The translations under genes and the position numbers were made by a program. From positions 31,190,719-31,254,718 of the forward strand of contig NC_054882.1 of NCBI RefSeq assembly GCF_018320785.1: a DNA stretch of 64,000 bases. Reading direction: 5' to 3'. The notes beneath the pieces are model-generated. The model was not told the DNA's origin. It worked only from the letters and a program-made list of their open reading frames with translations, and did no database searches. Shown here in pieces: positions 34,401 through 44,674 of this stretch; within the stretch, counting starts at the first letter, position 1; each line of letters begins with the position of its first letter. The DNA comes from Cheilinus undulatus. Lineage: Eukaryota > Chordata > Actinopteri > Labriformes > Labridae.

Positions 34401-37267
34401 ACTCTATCTTATAGATTTATTTATTTGTTAGAGCTTTTATTTTCAGAGCAATTTTGGCCTTCATCACTAGCATTGACACACTTGGACTTCATATTGATAG
34501 CTCAAGTCAAGCAGCTACCAAATGCCTCTCCTGTATTCTTGTAATGATCTCCAGACTTCTGCTTCATTTGTCTAAAAGTAAAGAGGGAACAGCCATATGT
34601 TTGTGAAACCCCTTCTATTAAATCTGAAAGTTCAAACTTCAGGCAGATCCCAACTGATTTATTCCAAATCCATTGTGGTGGAAGTACAGTGATAAAAATG
34701 TTGCCGATGTCCAAATAATTGCATTTTTAACTGTGCAAATGTTTTGTAACTTCTGTTTTTATATAGTCTTGTGCATATTCCCTTAAGATGATCTATCTTT
34801 AATTCTTAGTCTTAATGTTTTTCCCTTTAAGAAATATTGGAGATGTTTGACCATAAGCTAAACAACAAAAGCCTTTTTGAAATCTGGATTTAAATATTCC
34901 TAATTGTATTTCAAGCCGTAGTGAACGAGCTGCAGAACTTGATGACTCATGTGGCTGACCAGAGGTCAAGCACTTATGGAGGACAGTGGCAGCACCCTTC
35001 TGATCTCACACGAAGGTAAAGGATTTGATACTTTTTCTTCTCCTTTTACCAGTTTCCAGAAGGGCCTTAGAAATAGCCAAAAATTTGTTATTCAGTGTTT
35101 TTCTGCACATAAAGTTGCAAAGCAGCCATCCCTGGACTCAAATGTCTGATTCACAAAGAACACTGTTTTCTAAGGGCAGCATTTGGCGAGTTTATTACCA
35201 ACAGAAGTTTCAGTGTCATGCTGGTATGGAGGCACCATTGATTCATAACAGCTCCAGTGCAACAGAATAGATGTAGCCAAAACAGCCAGAAAAGGACCAT
35301 AAGGAAAAAAACTGAAAGTCACTTTTAGTTGAGTTTATTTTTAAACAGACAAAAGCATTTGTGAAGGGATGTTGGGGACACACCTCTCGCAATATCTGGC
35401 TATCATCTAATTGTGTTGGTGAGTGAATTTGTCCAAAACTGAGTACTGCACGGGTCTTAAAAAGCATGTTCAACATGCAAAAGGATTGTGTATGACAGTC
35501 ATGATTGCATGGATGTCATTGTAACACTTTAGTTGAGCATCCACAAATTGTCAATACATAACCATAGTTTCATGCATGAATAATTGAGGAAATATCAGAG
35601 ATGAACATTTGTTAAGATTATCATATCCCATGTTCACATGTTAATTAATAGTGTGTTGAAAATAATTTCCTCCGTGTTTTACAATAAGTTAGTTGAACAA
35701 ATTTGTTAAGATTTGAGATTTTTTTTGTGTTGTGCTTTGAAAGAGTTGCAGACACCTTGTTTTTCTCTGTTTAATTTATTAAAAAGAAAACTAAAATTAA
35801 AGAGAGACTGTTCAACCCCACCATGTTTTTTAAAATAGATTTTTATGGCCTTGCTCTTGTCCCGGTTTTGACTCTGTCTCAACCCCAAAACGTCTTGGTT
35901 TTGTCTTGGTCTTGGTTCACTCTGGTCTCAGGCAAGTCTTGATCTCGGACAGTGTGGTTTTAAGTACAACACTACTATTAATTAAGTCTAAAATCAATAA
36001 GTTACAGAGCAAGGCTGGGTGAATTAGAAAACAAGTGAAAACAGACATTTTAATTTAGAAAGGATGGACTCAGATATGTGTGTTATGTTGGTTGTCCCTA
36101 CCAACAGTTTAAAACCAGCGTGTCTCGCATGTTTCAGCACTGTTGCGATTGTTAAGCCCAGTAATGTCACACATTACGAGACAAAACACACCTGTAAAAT
36201 TAATGTACCGTATAGTGACAGAAAATAAATCATCTAAGAGCCCAGTGTAACTGATTTACCAGAATCCTGACACAATCTAATATTTCCACCCTAAAGTTGT
36301 TAGTTTTGAGTTGATCTGAAAATTATTTTAATAACATAAAATGCTGTTACATTTTCAGACCAGATTCTAAGTTCTTTATTAAATCAGATTAATGGCCTGA
36401 TAATCATAATTGAATTGGGAGAATAGTCAAGATGCACATGCATCTGCATTGCATTTACCAAGGTGTTTGAATTATTTTTTTTTTTTTGTGGTTGTTTGGT
36501 CCAAACAGTTTTGTCTGACCAAGATCACCGGGGTCGTTGAACAACTATCAAAGTGAGACACCTTGGCATAAGTGTAATGAAAATGTTCTAATGTTTGCAC
36601 TGGCATTTAGTTGCTTTTCTAAATAAGCTCAAAGACACTTAGACTATTTGGAAATGATCTAGTTCCCCTTTTTCTCATTTTTGTTAGAGCAAAAAAAGTT
36701 ACTTTGACTCCATAATAAGTTTGTGCAGGATTCAATTGAATCAAACCGGATCGGACCAGATCATTCTGTATTTGAATGAACCATCAGTAAATCGAATCGT
36801 AGATTGTGAATTGAGATTCAAATCGGATCATCTTGAGAAGAAGAGAGGCGCACCCCTAATATCTACCCATGCCAATAATGAATTTTAGGCTATTGTCAAG
36901 CCGATATTTTGCATCACTAGTTACATCTGAAGGTCAAATTTGAAAATTAAATTCAGGAGGTTTTATTTTCTGCATGCATTTGTCTGTTTCATAAGTATAC
37001 AGTCCAAGTAGTGTGCAACTGGTATTTATACAATGGCAGACTAATAACTGTAATTAAAAAGAGAAAGGTCATAGTAACACCTTTCTGTTTTTGAAGATCC
37101 TAACATGTGGATCCAAACCTATGCTTACTTTCAGAAACTACAAGAAACGTTTTGGAAATGCGATGCCAAAAGTTTCCCTCAGAGAATGGATGGAAATGAA
37201 CAGCAGAAGAACACACAAGCGCTTTGCCAAGGTCCCCAAAACCTTTGAGAGAAGTGCTATAGCTTGA
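30536..37267 (+). CDS. s100pbp: s100pbp, S100P-binding protein
   Basis: Five coding exons (30536-31450, 31576-31652, 31907-32004, 34916-35015, 37135-37267) join in frame for 440 residues. The ATG sits two bases after the acceptor TTTTTGTGCAG and begins MDKDNQTSSAFSW. The first two thirds are acidic and low-complexity, with a basic KKRK (residues 30-33), SGSDSGYETP (36-45) and DFDYDVDDILCLNP (66-79). The conserved part is the C-terminal hundred residues: EKRLYVHAVTRHM (343-355), ELQNLMTHVADQR (368-380), WQHPSDLTRRNY (388-399) and the tail RTHKRFAKVP. This agrees with my memory of the S100PBP family (human about 408 residues, a nuclear protein that binds S100P). The convergent fndc5 next door, as in human 1p35, supports the name. 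The biochemical role beyond S100P binding is not established by this sequence. Confidence 0.85.
31576..31652 (+). CDS. s100pbp: s100pbp second coding exon
   Basis: Two acceptors lie five bases apart: GCTGCAG ending at 31570 and GGTCAG ending at 31575. Only the second keeps the frame into the next exon. It gives FTCWSKAAPWPEHDFEK and QSQRDSHYR, with the Arg split at donor GTATAG. Use of the first acceptor meets a stop just after the next junction. Confidence 0.75.
31907..32004 (+). CDS. s100pbp: s100pbp third coding exon
   Basis: The acceptor is CTTTTCAG and the donor GTATGA. It encodes PVMGKREDIEHEKRLYVHAV and TRHMNEKPHDRP, the start of the conserved C-terminal region. Confidence 0.85.
32393..32950. 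repeat. degenerate tandem array of about 20-nt ttttgccacttttaaccc-type units
   Basis: Within an s100pbp intron, variants of CATTTTTGCCACTTTTTAACC recur with irregular spacing of about 20 nt. The same words in the same orientation recur at 58430-58990. There is no coding potential. Confidence 0.8.
32951..33338 (+). other. s100pbp intron, nothing recognised
   Basis: AT-rich with a short TATATA run near 32990. No other feature. Confidence 0.45.
33339..34733 (-). mobile_element. Tc1-like element with minus-strand transposase relic (1.4 kb)
   Basis: The ends ACAGGATTGTAAGTATTTGGACAGCGGC-like and TGTCCAAATAATTGCATTTTTAACTGT-like are imperfect inverted repeats. A TA precedes the left end. On the minus strand, residues such as GLTPKCKPLVKFKNRK (34021-34224) resemble the Tc1 transposase region before the first catalytic Asp. 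It is broken by stops and frameshifts. Confidence 0.7.
34916..35015 (+). CDS. s100pbp: s100pbp fourth coding exon
   Basis: The acceptor is TTTCAAG and the donor GTAAAG. It encodes AVVNELQNLMTHVADQR and WQHPSDLTRR. Both splice phases agree with the flanking exons (two bases in, two bases out). Confidence 0.87.
35016..37134 (+). other. last s100pbp intron with repeat fragments
   Basis: Holds a hAT-like 3' fragment (35690-35972) and an AT-rich patch at 36725-36860 ending GGCGCACCCCTAA, which resembles another hAT terminus without a partner. The rest shows nothing. Confidence 0.45.
35690..35972. mobile_element. fragment of TAGTGTTG...CAACACTA hAT-like MITE
   Basis: The words GTCTTGGTTTTGTCTTGGTC, TCACTCTGGTCTCAGG and the end AGTACAACACTA correspond to the right half of the complete element at 51501-52256. 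The left half is missing. Confidence 0.7.
37135..37267 (+). CDS. s100pbp: s100pbp last coding exon and stop
   Basis: The acceptor is CTTTCAG. It encodes NYKKRFGNAMPKVSLREWME, then MNSRRTHKRFAKVPKTFERS and AIA, with TGA at 37265-37267. The basic SLREWMEMNSRRTHKRF tail is the most characteristic block of the family. Confidence 0.87.
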
Positions 37268-37981
37268 ACTAGGAGCTTTGGACAATCTTATTGCATGTTA
37301 AAATGTTCAAAGTATTTCATGTTTTAAGTGTGTGATGTTTTGTAAATGGTGCACTTAAGTGTTCAGGCACCTTGCCTTTTTACTGTGTTTGAAAGTTTTT
37401 TATTGTAAATTTAATTTATTGTGTTGTGTTTTTCCACTGACGTGCACAAGATGCATCTTTGCCAGCTTCTACAAAGCTTCCTTTAAGAGCTATGCACAAG
37501 TAGAATCTCACAGAAGTGACCATGGAGCCTAAAGTACATGAAACATGACCAGCTTGGATCTCAGCCATTGAATAATGCACACTCTTAAAGTGATCCTGTC
37601 ATTACAGATAGTGGGTAGGCCTGCCCAGCTATCCAGAGGGTAGTAGTGTGGGTGTCAGGGAGGCTTCATGTCACATGCTGTGCAGTCTGTGAGGCACGTG
37701 TGAAGCTGAGCAACCACAGCACTTCATTTTACATTTTAAGTGTTTTACCCATCCAGTGTTGAGCCCAGGATGGCAGCAGAGGGGATGCTTCTGTTCTTTT
37801 AGTTATCCAGCATGCACTATCAATAACTAAAGACTAAATTCCATTTCTTGGGTCAGTGATTACTCTTGTATTGACCAAAGTTCAGCATGGGACTTAAAGC
37901 TATTTTAGTTTTTCTCAAGTCTCATTGATTTTGGAGATTCATTACAGATTCAGGCAAATATATTGTTGACTTGGCAATAAA
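37268..37981 (+). other. s100pbp 3' UTR with polyadenylation signal
   Basis: This is non-coding sequence after the stop. AATAAA lies at 37976-37981 and a second copy at 38207-38212. Either could end the transcript; the first is closer to the stop. Confidence 0.5.
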
Positions 37982-40941
37982 TGTTGTTGCCTGGAACCAC
38001 GTCTTGAGACTCTTAAGGATCTTTCTTTTTCCATTTTTCCCTTGCAATAGTTAAATGGACACAAACTGACAGCTGAATCCTGTTAGTTTGAGAAGCGCAT
38101 GCATTATTCACTTACAGAGAGCCAGTTGGCCCGGATTCTTTTGGTTGTTTTTGTCCAGAAAAGTTTCAAAAATCTCATGTTTTTAAACTTTATTCCTTGC
38201 AGTTAAAATAAAACACTCAGTTTTGTGGAAAATATGTTATTTTATTTACGCATACACAAGTAAGCATACACCATATCCTTCATTATTGAAGTTGTGTAAC
38301 CTTGTGCATAATAGATAAACCATGCTAGCCCTCATAAAGCAATGGCTGCAGTACACTTCATACAAGGAATATAAACATGAGAGCACTAATAAAGCAGTTG
38401 ATTTTCTAAACCATGCTTGTTTATCTCATTTCTATTCTGTATTTAGAAAACCCACAATGAAGGCCATCTTCTTTATTATACCACTGATTTGATTCGTTCT
38501 CATACAGAGTAGGGCCAACACAATGTGCTGTTTTTTTCCTCTTAACTTCTCAGTTTACTCATTACAATATGGTCCATTGCTGCTGCAAACGTACAGTATT
38601 TTTTAGACATTGTGTTTACACATACAGTAGTGTGAGAAAAAAATCTGTCTTGCACTGAAATAAATCTTAAATTGGTTATGAAAGAGGGGTTTGCCTTCGC
38701 AGGGTTCAAGTGGAATGTTTAGTTCATACAGTCATCACCATAAGTTGCATGTAATTAGTGTCATTTGTCTTCTTATACAGGTTTCTCTTTAACATCCTGA
38801 ACCAGAAACCCCAATAAAGGTTGGATATCCTTGGAGTGACCGAGCACTGGGAATATTTAGTTCCGTTTACAGTTGAGAATATTTCACCTTGGTTTACAAG
38901 TGCAACATAGAATACCCCGATTTGATCACCTGTTCATTTCGATGGTGGCACCTTTGTGTACTTTTGCAGGTTCAAATCCGCTTTTAAGAAAAGCCGTGTC
39001 TGCTAGATCATCATCTCTGATTAGGAGAACTCATCTCAACATGCTGCCCATATGCAGGGCCCCCCCAAAAAATAGTTACACATTAGGAATAAAGTTCCTT
39101 TAGTACCTAAAGTTGCATGAATAAATTGGTCATTTGTGGGCTAATCTAAGTTGCTGGACAACATGGAAGGAAACAGCAGTGACCAGCTGACCTTGGTTCT
39201 ATCTTATTTAAGTCTTAAAAGCTTTTATTTGAAGCTACATACTTGCAAATGCAAGCGTGCAATCTATTCTATTCTCTAAATGTCCTACTGTCCCCCAGCT
39301 GAAGTGGATATTCACAATAGCCCTGCATTAAAATCAGTTGAGGAGTAAAACATATTTACAGAAACACTGGGGACAGTCCCATCATTGGAAGTTGTATTAT
39401 CACTGTTTGAATAATAGACCTTTTATGCTTCTGGCTGAAGTTCTGTTTTTTAGCAACTGGAGAAAAGAAAGGTAAATCAATTCTACAAAAGAAAATAACT
39501 TGTAGCTACAGGGAACATAGTATGAGTAATCCACTCCTAAAAAATTACAACTTGGGCTGGCCACACACTAGAGGATTTTTAGTCTGTTTCAAGGCCAGAT
39601 TTGCCTCCCCGATGATCATAAAGGTATATCCTGAGTGAAGGCTCATCACAAGTGTTTGAATTATCTTCAACTGTGTGGTGTCAACACCATTATTTTACTG
39701 CTCCATATCGTGTCATCGCATCCCAGACCACAAATCGTAAATATCAGATGTGTGATATTTATAATTCTAGGTTGTGATACCTCCAACGTAAAGCCCACAA
39801 AAACCAGTAAGAGCGAGCAGATTGAGTAGCATCACCAGCTGGGTGTTAGGTACTTTCACAGCACACAAACATAATAACAATTGCACTTTCATTCCAGCTA
39901 TGATTCATCTTGATTCTTTATTTTATGTCTTTTGCTGAAACTGTAATGTTGTATTCACACCAGATGCAAGTAAACCTGCAAGTTAATTACATGTAAAGAC
40001 AAGGAAAAGATGCAAGTTTTCCTTGGTGGGTGGACATCGCTTGAATTCGGCAAGTAATTAGAGGGAATTCGTGTAAATAGGTAATCACTTGCGTCGGGTG
40101 TGAACACAACATAACATACTAGGAAAGCTTATTATGGAGGGACATGCCAAGGGTATCAATGGAAATCTACATTTGTTTTTTTCCTTCTGAAGTCACATGA
40201 TCGCATGAGGTCACTGGCAGGTCAGCAGTTCTGTGGTCTGAGTGGATTTTCAAATTTAAAAATTTGTTTTACAGGGGAAAAAATGTACATTTTTTAATCC
40301 TAAAGGCATAAGTTTATGTGGACCAAAACTATGAATTTTGGAACTATAAAGTCAAAAATAGCTAATTGAGATGAACGCTATGCTAAATAGAGCGATTTTC
40401 CTTGTACACGTCCTGCAGGTGAGAGCCTGATCAAATTATTCTTACTGGGACTGAGCAATGAGGCAAATGCCTGTGATTTTAGTCCAGAATTAACACATTA
40501 TCAATCCCAGCTAGACTTAGAGGAGGCATGTGAACTAGGCTTATCTGACCAATGTTTTCAGTTAGGTTTCTCATTAATTTACAGCTTTACAATGTGATAA
40601 ATTTAAGACTCTAGAAACTTGCAGTTTTTTAGTTTATAATGTCCAAATATTCAACTTTTTAAACTGTAAAATTTAGAGTTTTCTTGTCATAAATTTACAA
40701 CTTTTAAAACCGTAATTCTTTGTTTGGTCTTATGTAAATCTGTCACTCTGTAACCTAAAATCAGTAAGTTTTTTTGTCTAAAGAAATGTCAACTTTTTCA
40801 ACAGATCCTCCTCATTTTTTTTTCGTGTAGGATGGCCCTAATATGCCATTGTATGTTGTTTCTAATCATGATTTTATTAGAATATATGCACATCTAATTT
40901 TGACAGCCTCAGAGCAGACAGGGCCCAGTGCCTCCCTACTG
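37982..40941. other. intergenic spacer between convergent s100pbp and fndc5
   Basis: No gene is seen. Plus-strand AATAAA occurs at 38207-38212 and minus-strand AATAAA (TTTATT) at about 38241, so 3' ends of either gene could reach here. The remainder is AT-rich and unremarkable. Confidence 0.4.
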
Positions 40942-41607
40942 CAGGTAAATCTCAAAAAATTAGAATATCATGAAAAAGTTCATGCTTCCTTCTGCTTACA
41001 AGCTTTATGGAGATGCTGATTTCATTTTTCAGCAGGACTTGGCCCCTGCCCACACTGTCAAAGGTACCAAAAGCTGGTTCAATGACCATGGTGTCACTGT
41101 GCTTGATTGGTCAGGAAACTGGCCTGACCTGAACCCCATAGATAATCTATGGGGTTTTTGTCAAGAGGAAGATGAGAGACACCAGACCCAACAATGCAGA
41201 TGACCTGAAGGCCGCTATCAAAGCAACCTGGGCTTCCATTACACCTGAGCAGTGCCAGAGGCTGATCGCCTCCATGCCACGCCACATTGATGCAGTAATT
41301 CATGCAAAAGGAGGCCCAACCAAGTACTGAGTGCGTAGAAATGAACACAATTTTCAGAAGCCTGACATTTCTGTTTAAAATATCCTTTTTTTATTGATCT
41401 TATGTAATGTTCTAATTTTCTGAGAAACTGAATTTTGGGTTTTCATTATCTTTAAGCCATAATCATCAACATTTCAAGAAATAAAGGCTTGAAATATTTC
41501 ACTCTCTGTGTAATGAGTCTATATAATATATGGGTTTCACTTTCTGAAATGAGTGACAAAAAATATTGAACTTTTTCATGATATTCTAATTTTTTTAGGT
41601 GTACCTG
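40942..41607 (+). mobile_element. internally deleted Tc1/mariner-like element with transposase C-terminal remnant
   Basis: The inverted termini CAGGTAAATCTCAAAAAATT/AGAATATCATGAAAAAGTTCA and their complement end at 41607, followed by TA. The plus strand encodes QQDLAPAHTVKGTKSWFNDH, GVTVLDWSGNWPDLNP and IDNLWGF, the region holding the second catalytic Asp and the third catalytic position. The third position reads Asp (NPIDNLWG) where Tc1 members usually have Glu. A frameshift follows WGF, and the rest continues in another frame to about 41330. The N-terminal two thirds are gone. Confidence 0.85.
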
Positions 41608-44600
41608 TAGGTGTCTGAAAAAAAATTGAGCCAAAAGTCCTGAAGTCCTTATTGGACACGCATCGACACCTTTTATTTTACCTGTTTTGCTGTGAAATTC
41701 GGTATTTTTAAATGTTTCATCAATATTTCAACTAATTTATCTCCTTTTCTTGCAATAAATGGCACTTTTCCCATGATAATAAGGTAATTTCTTAGTTTCT
41801 CTGGAAAATTGGCAAAAATTGACACGTAATGTTAGGGAAAGTGTATAAAATTTGTCAGTTTTGTCCCTTTTCTTTTTCATCTCAAGTGTCTTGGTCCAAT
41901 CATGCTTCAAAGTACAACATATTTAGTTAAGTAAACATGCATTGTTGAAATGTTTTTGGAAGTTTGGGTCACGATCTGCCGTAAGACAGACTGGTGGGTC
42001 TTGAGGCTGGACAAGTTGGGAACCAATGGTCTAGTGTGTGCACACAGAGGATTATGGGATGAAAAGCTGTTTGAAGTTGTCTTTGTGTCTGTGGTCCCTT
42101 GTTTTTAGAATCATTTCAGATTTGAAAACCATCCAGTGTGTGGCTAGCCTTAGCCCAAGTTCAGAGAAATCATCTAGGACCTTAATCATTGTGTTTAACT
42201 GTATGGGTTAACTGAAGAGCTAGCTTGCATCGCTGATAAAATGTGAGTCTACCTTCAACCACAAAATTCTTTGGTGAAGTACCAATACTCTGGAGAACAC
42301 TGGAGAACATTTCAAAGCTCTCCTGGTAACAACATAACTCCTGTTTTGATAATTCAGAAGGGGCTCCTGACTTTCTTTTTCTCCGTTCTACTTGCAACTT
42401 GCTCTTGGCTTCAGTATAAATGAGTGGTTGTTAAAAGGATGCATTCTTGATCTTCTATATTGTAGGTTTAAAATTTCAAGGAGTGGCTGTATAGAAGAAG
42501 GGGAACATGGAAGGAAGTGGCCTGCAATCTATCCACTCCTTTTAACTGAGGTTTAAATTCTCATAACCACTTTTGCTGCCTCTCTTTGCCACCACACATG
42601 CATTTATCTGTCCATTCAACAGACTGAGAGGGTGTCTGTGCCCAACAAGACTAGCTGATGAGTTCTCAGTCTGTCAATTCTGATTGAGGGACTGAATGGC
42701 CTTTTATGATCGATCAAGCTATCCAGAACTTTTCATCAGTGTCCTCATCAAAAAAGTCTTCTCTTGGCACATAAAGAGCACAATGACATAATGTAATAGA
42801 AATACATAACAGTAGAGGAGTGCTATGAACAAGCTCGATGACAGGACTAAGTGTATTAACACACACAAAAAAAAAACACCCACATTGTACCAGTAGCAGT
42901 GACCCTTTTACATAAGGAGTCTAGACATTTTCCAGATGAGTCTCGTCATTCACAAAGGTACCAAACTGACACCATCCACCAAGAATGAAATATAAAATGT
43001 ATTTACACATCAATTCCCAACCACTTCTTTCTTGTTTTCACTTTAGCTTGGTCAACATGGCATCAGTCTGTAAAATGTTTTTGAACTTCACACATATAAA
43101 TATTACTTGAAAGCTAATAAATATGACAAATTTGAGATATAGGGCCTGCCATCTTATCCATTAAGTCATAAAGATTACTTTTAAGGCAGCACTATAGAGT
43201 TTGAATAAGCCCTCAAATACACCATTTGCTTCTTCGTCTACAATACGCTGTGTAAAGTACCATGTGGGACAGTTTATGCTTTACCTTTACGTTCAACAAG
43301 GACTTTCAAAACATAGTTTAATTTCTGAATAAGTCTTGATAGAAGCCCTTCTGTTCAGGATGCTGTAAAGATGTGTCGGGGTTGAAAGTTGGGCACAATC
43401 TCTTTTGAATCCCAGTGCTCTCCATTAGAAACAGACAACAGCGCTGAAAGCCTTTTCTCTGAAAGTTCACAGGAAAGATTCCCTGCAAATGAGGCTTAGA
43501 TTTCCCTCACACTTGATATGCAGTTTGTTCATCTGTCAGAACATTGCATGCTGAGAGGTGGAGTTTTTCACAAAGAGGCTACACAGAGTTCGAGTCCTTT
43601 CTTTCGTGCTTCTCAGAGGCTGTTATTGCTGATATAAGGGATCTTATCAGTGTCTCTTCAGTGACTCCCATAGCTATCCATCCCTGAAAAGTTCATTAAA
43701 TAGATGAATGTACTCCATTATGGCACTTCTTTTACCTTCCACAGTACTTTGAAATGTGTCGCCTTGAGAGAAAAAGACACAATCCTGAATGTGGAATGTT
43801 ACATTTTAAAAATATATAACAAAAATATGAAGACGAAGGCAAATGTGAGCAAGATGATGCCAAAACTGGCCAGCGAGTGACTTTAATGTTTTTAAAACAG
43901 AGATGCCTTTCAAAATGAGAGGAATTAGCTTCACTTGTTGGCAAGATTGTGAGTGATCCCTCTAAAGATGCTCTTGCATCATTGCAGCACCTCTTAAGAT
44001 TGGCTCCTGAATTAGCCAGGTGGAGTCTGGACACCTTAAGATGGAAAAACAGACTTGGCACAAAAAAATGTTCCCACAGGACAAGACAAAGTCTGCTTGT
44101 ACAGATGCACCTTGTGAGATGAGTAAAACAGTGATGTGTGTAAAGAAAGTGAAGAGGAATGTGATGTGGTGATGGAACTACAGTGTCAAGGGTGGAAATT
44201 AAGTACAAGCCATCAGAGGTAAATGTCCAGTTTGGGGATGTTGATAACTCACTGAAAGGAAACAGGAATAAAGAAGGGACAGGTCCCCATGAGCTTTGGT
44301 CCTTAGGATTGTTTCATCATTACTTCTTCCACCACCAAAGCCTTTTGGCCCTGATATCTACTGCCCCGTGCTGCTACACTGGTTATTGAGCATTTTGCAG
44401 CTATAAACCATCCACTGAGCTCTCTCAGACCAGCACCGACTAGGCTGTGTCTGAACACCCCGAGTACTGCAGCTTCACCTCCGCACCAGGCCAAAGGAAA
44501 GTAAGCTCAGCTCAGAATCCCAGAGTCCCAGCCTCATCCTGACAAACAGATGGGTTTTAAAGAGGCCAACCTGTTTGTGAGAACACAAAGTATTATGGGT

Positions 44601-44620
44601 AAAGAGAAGATGTCCTGAAG
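41608..44620. other. intergenic sequence and likely fndc5 3' UTR
   Basis: The part nearest 44620 must include the fndc5 3' UTR. No canonical minus-strand AATAAA was seen between about 41680 and 44620; an ATTAAA variant (TTTAAT on plus) is near 43317. The ORF at 43732-44208 minus (158 codons) has no recognisable domain. Confidence 0.4.
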
Positions 44621-44674
44621 TCACACCTCAATGATGTTCACAGATGGCATCCTGTTGTTTTTGTTCTTGGGGAT
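44621..44674 (-). CDS. fndc5: fndc5 exon 6, alternative C-terminus
   Basis: The acceptor is CCCTTGCAG. It encodes IPKNKNNRMPSVNIIEV and TGA at 44621-44623. The phase joins exactly to exon 5. The ending resembles a longer FNDC5 isoform with a SVNIIE-type tail rather than the short SKI form. Confidence 0.85.
   Translation of the reverse strand: MPKNKNNRMPSVNIIEV

Noticed and set aside
43732..44208. 158-codon minus ORF near fndc5
   Set aside because: No recognisable domain, no splice context, and it lies in the likely fndc5 3' UTR.
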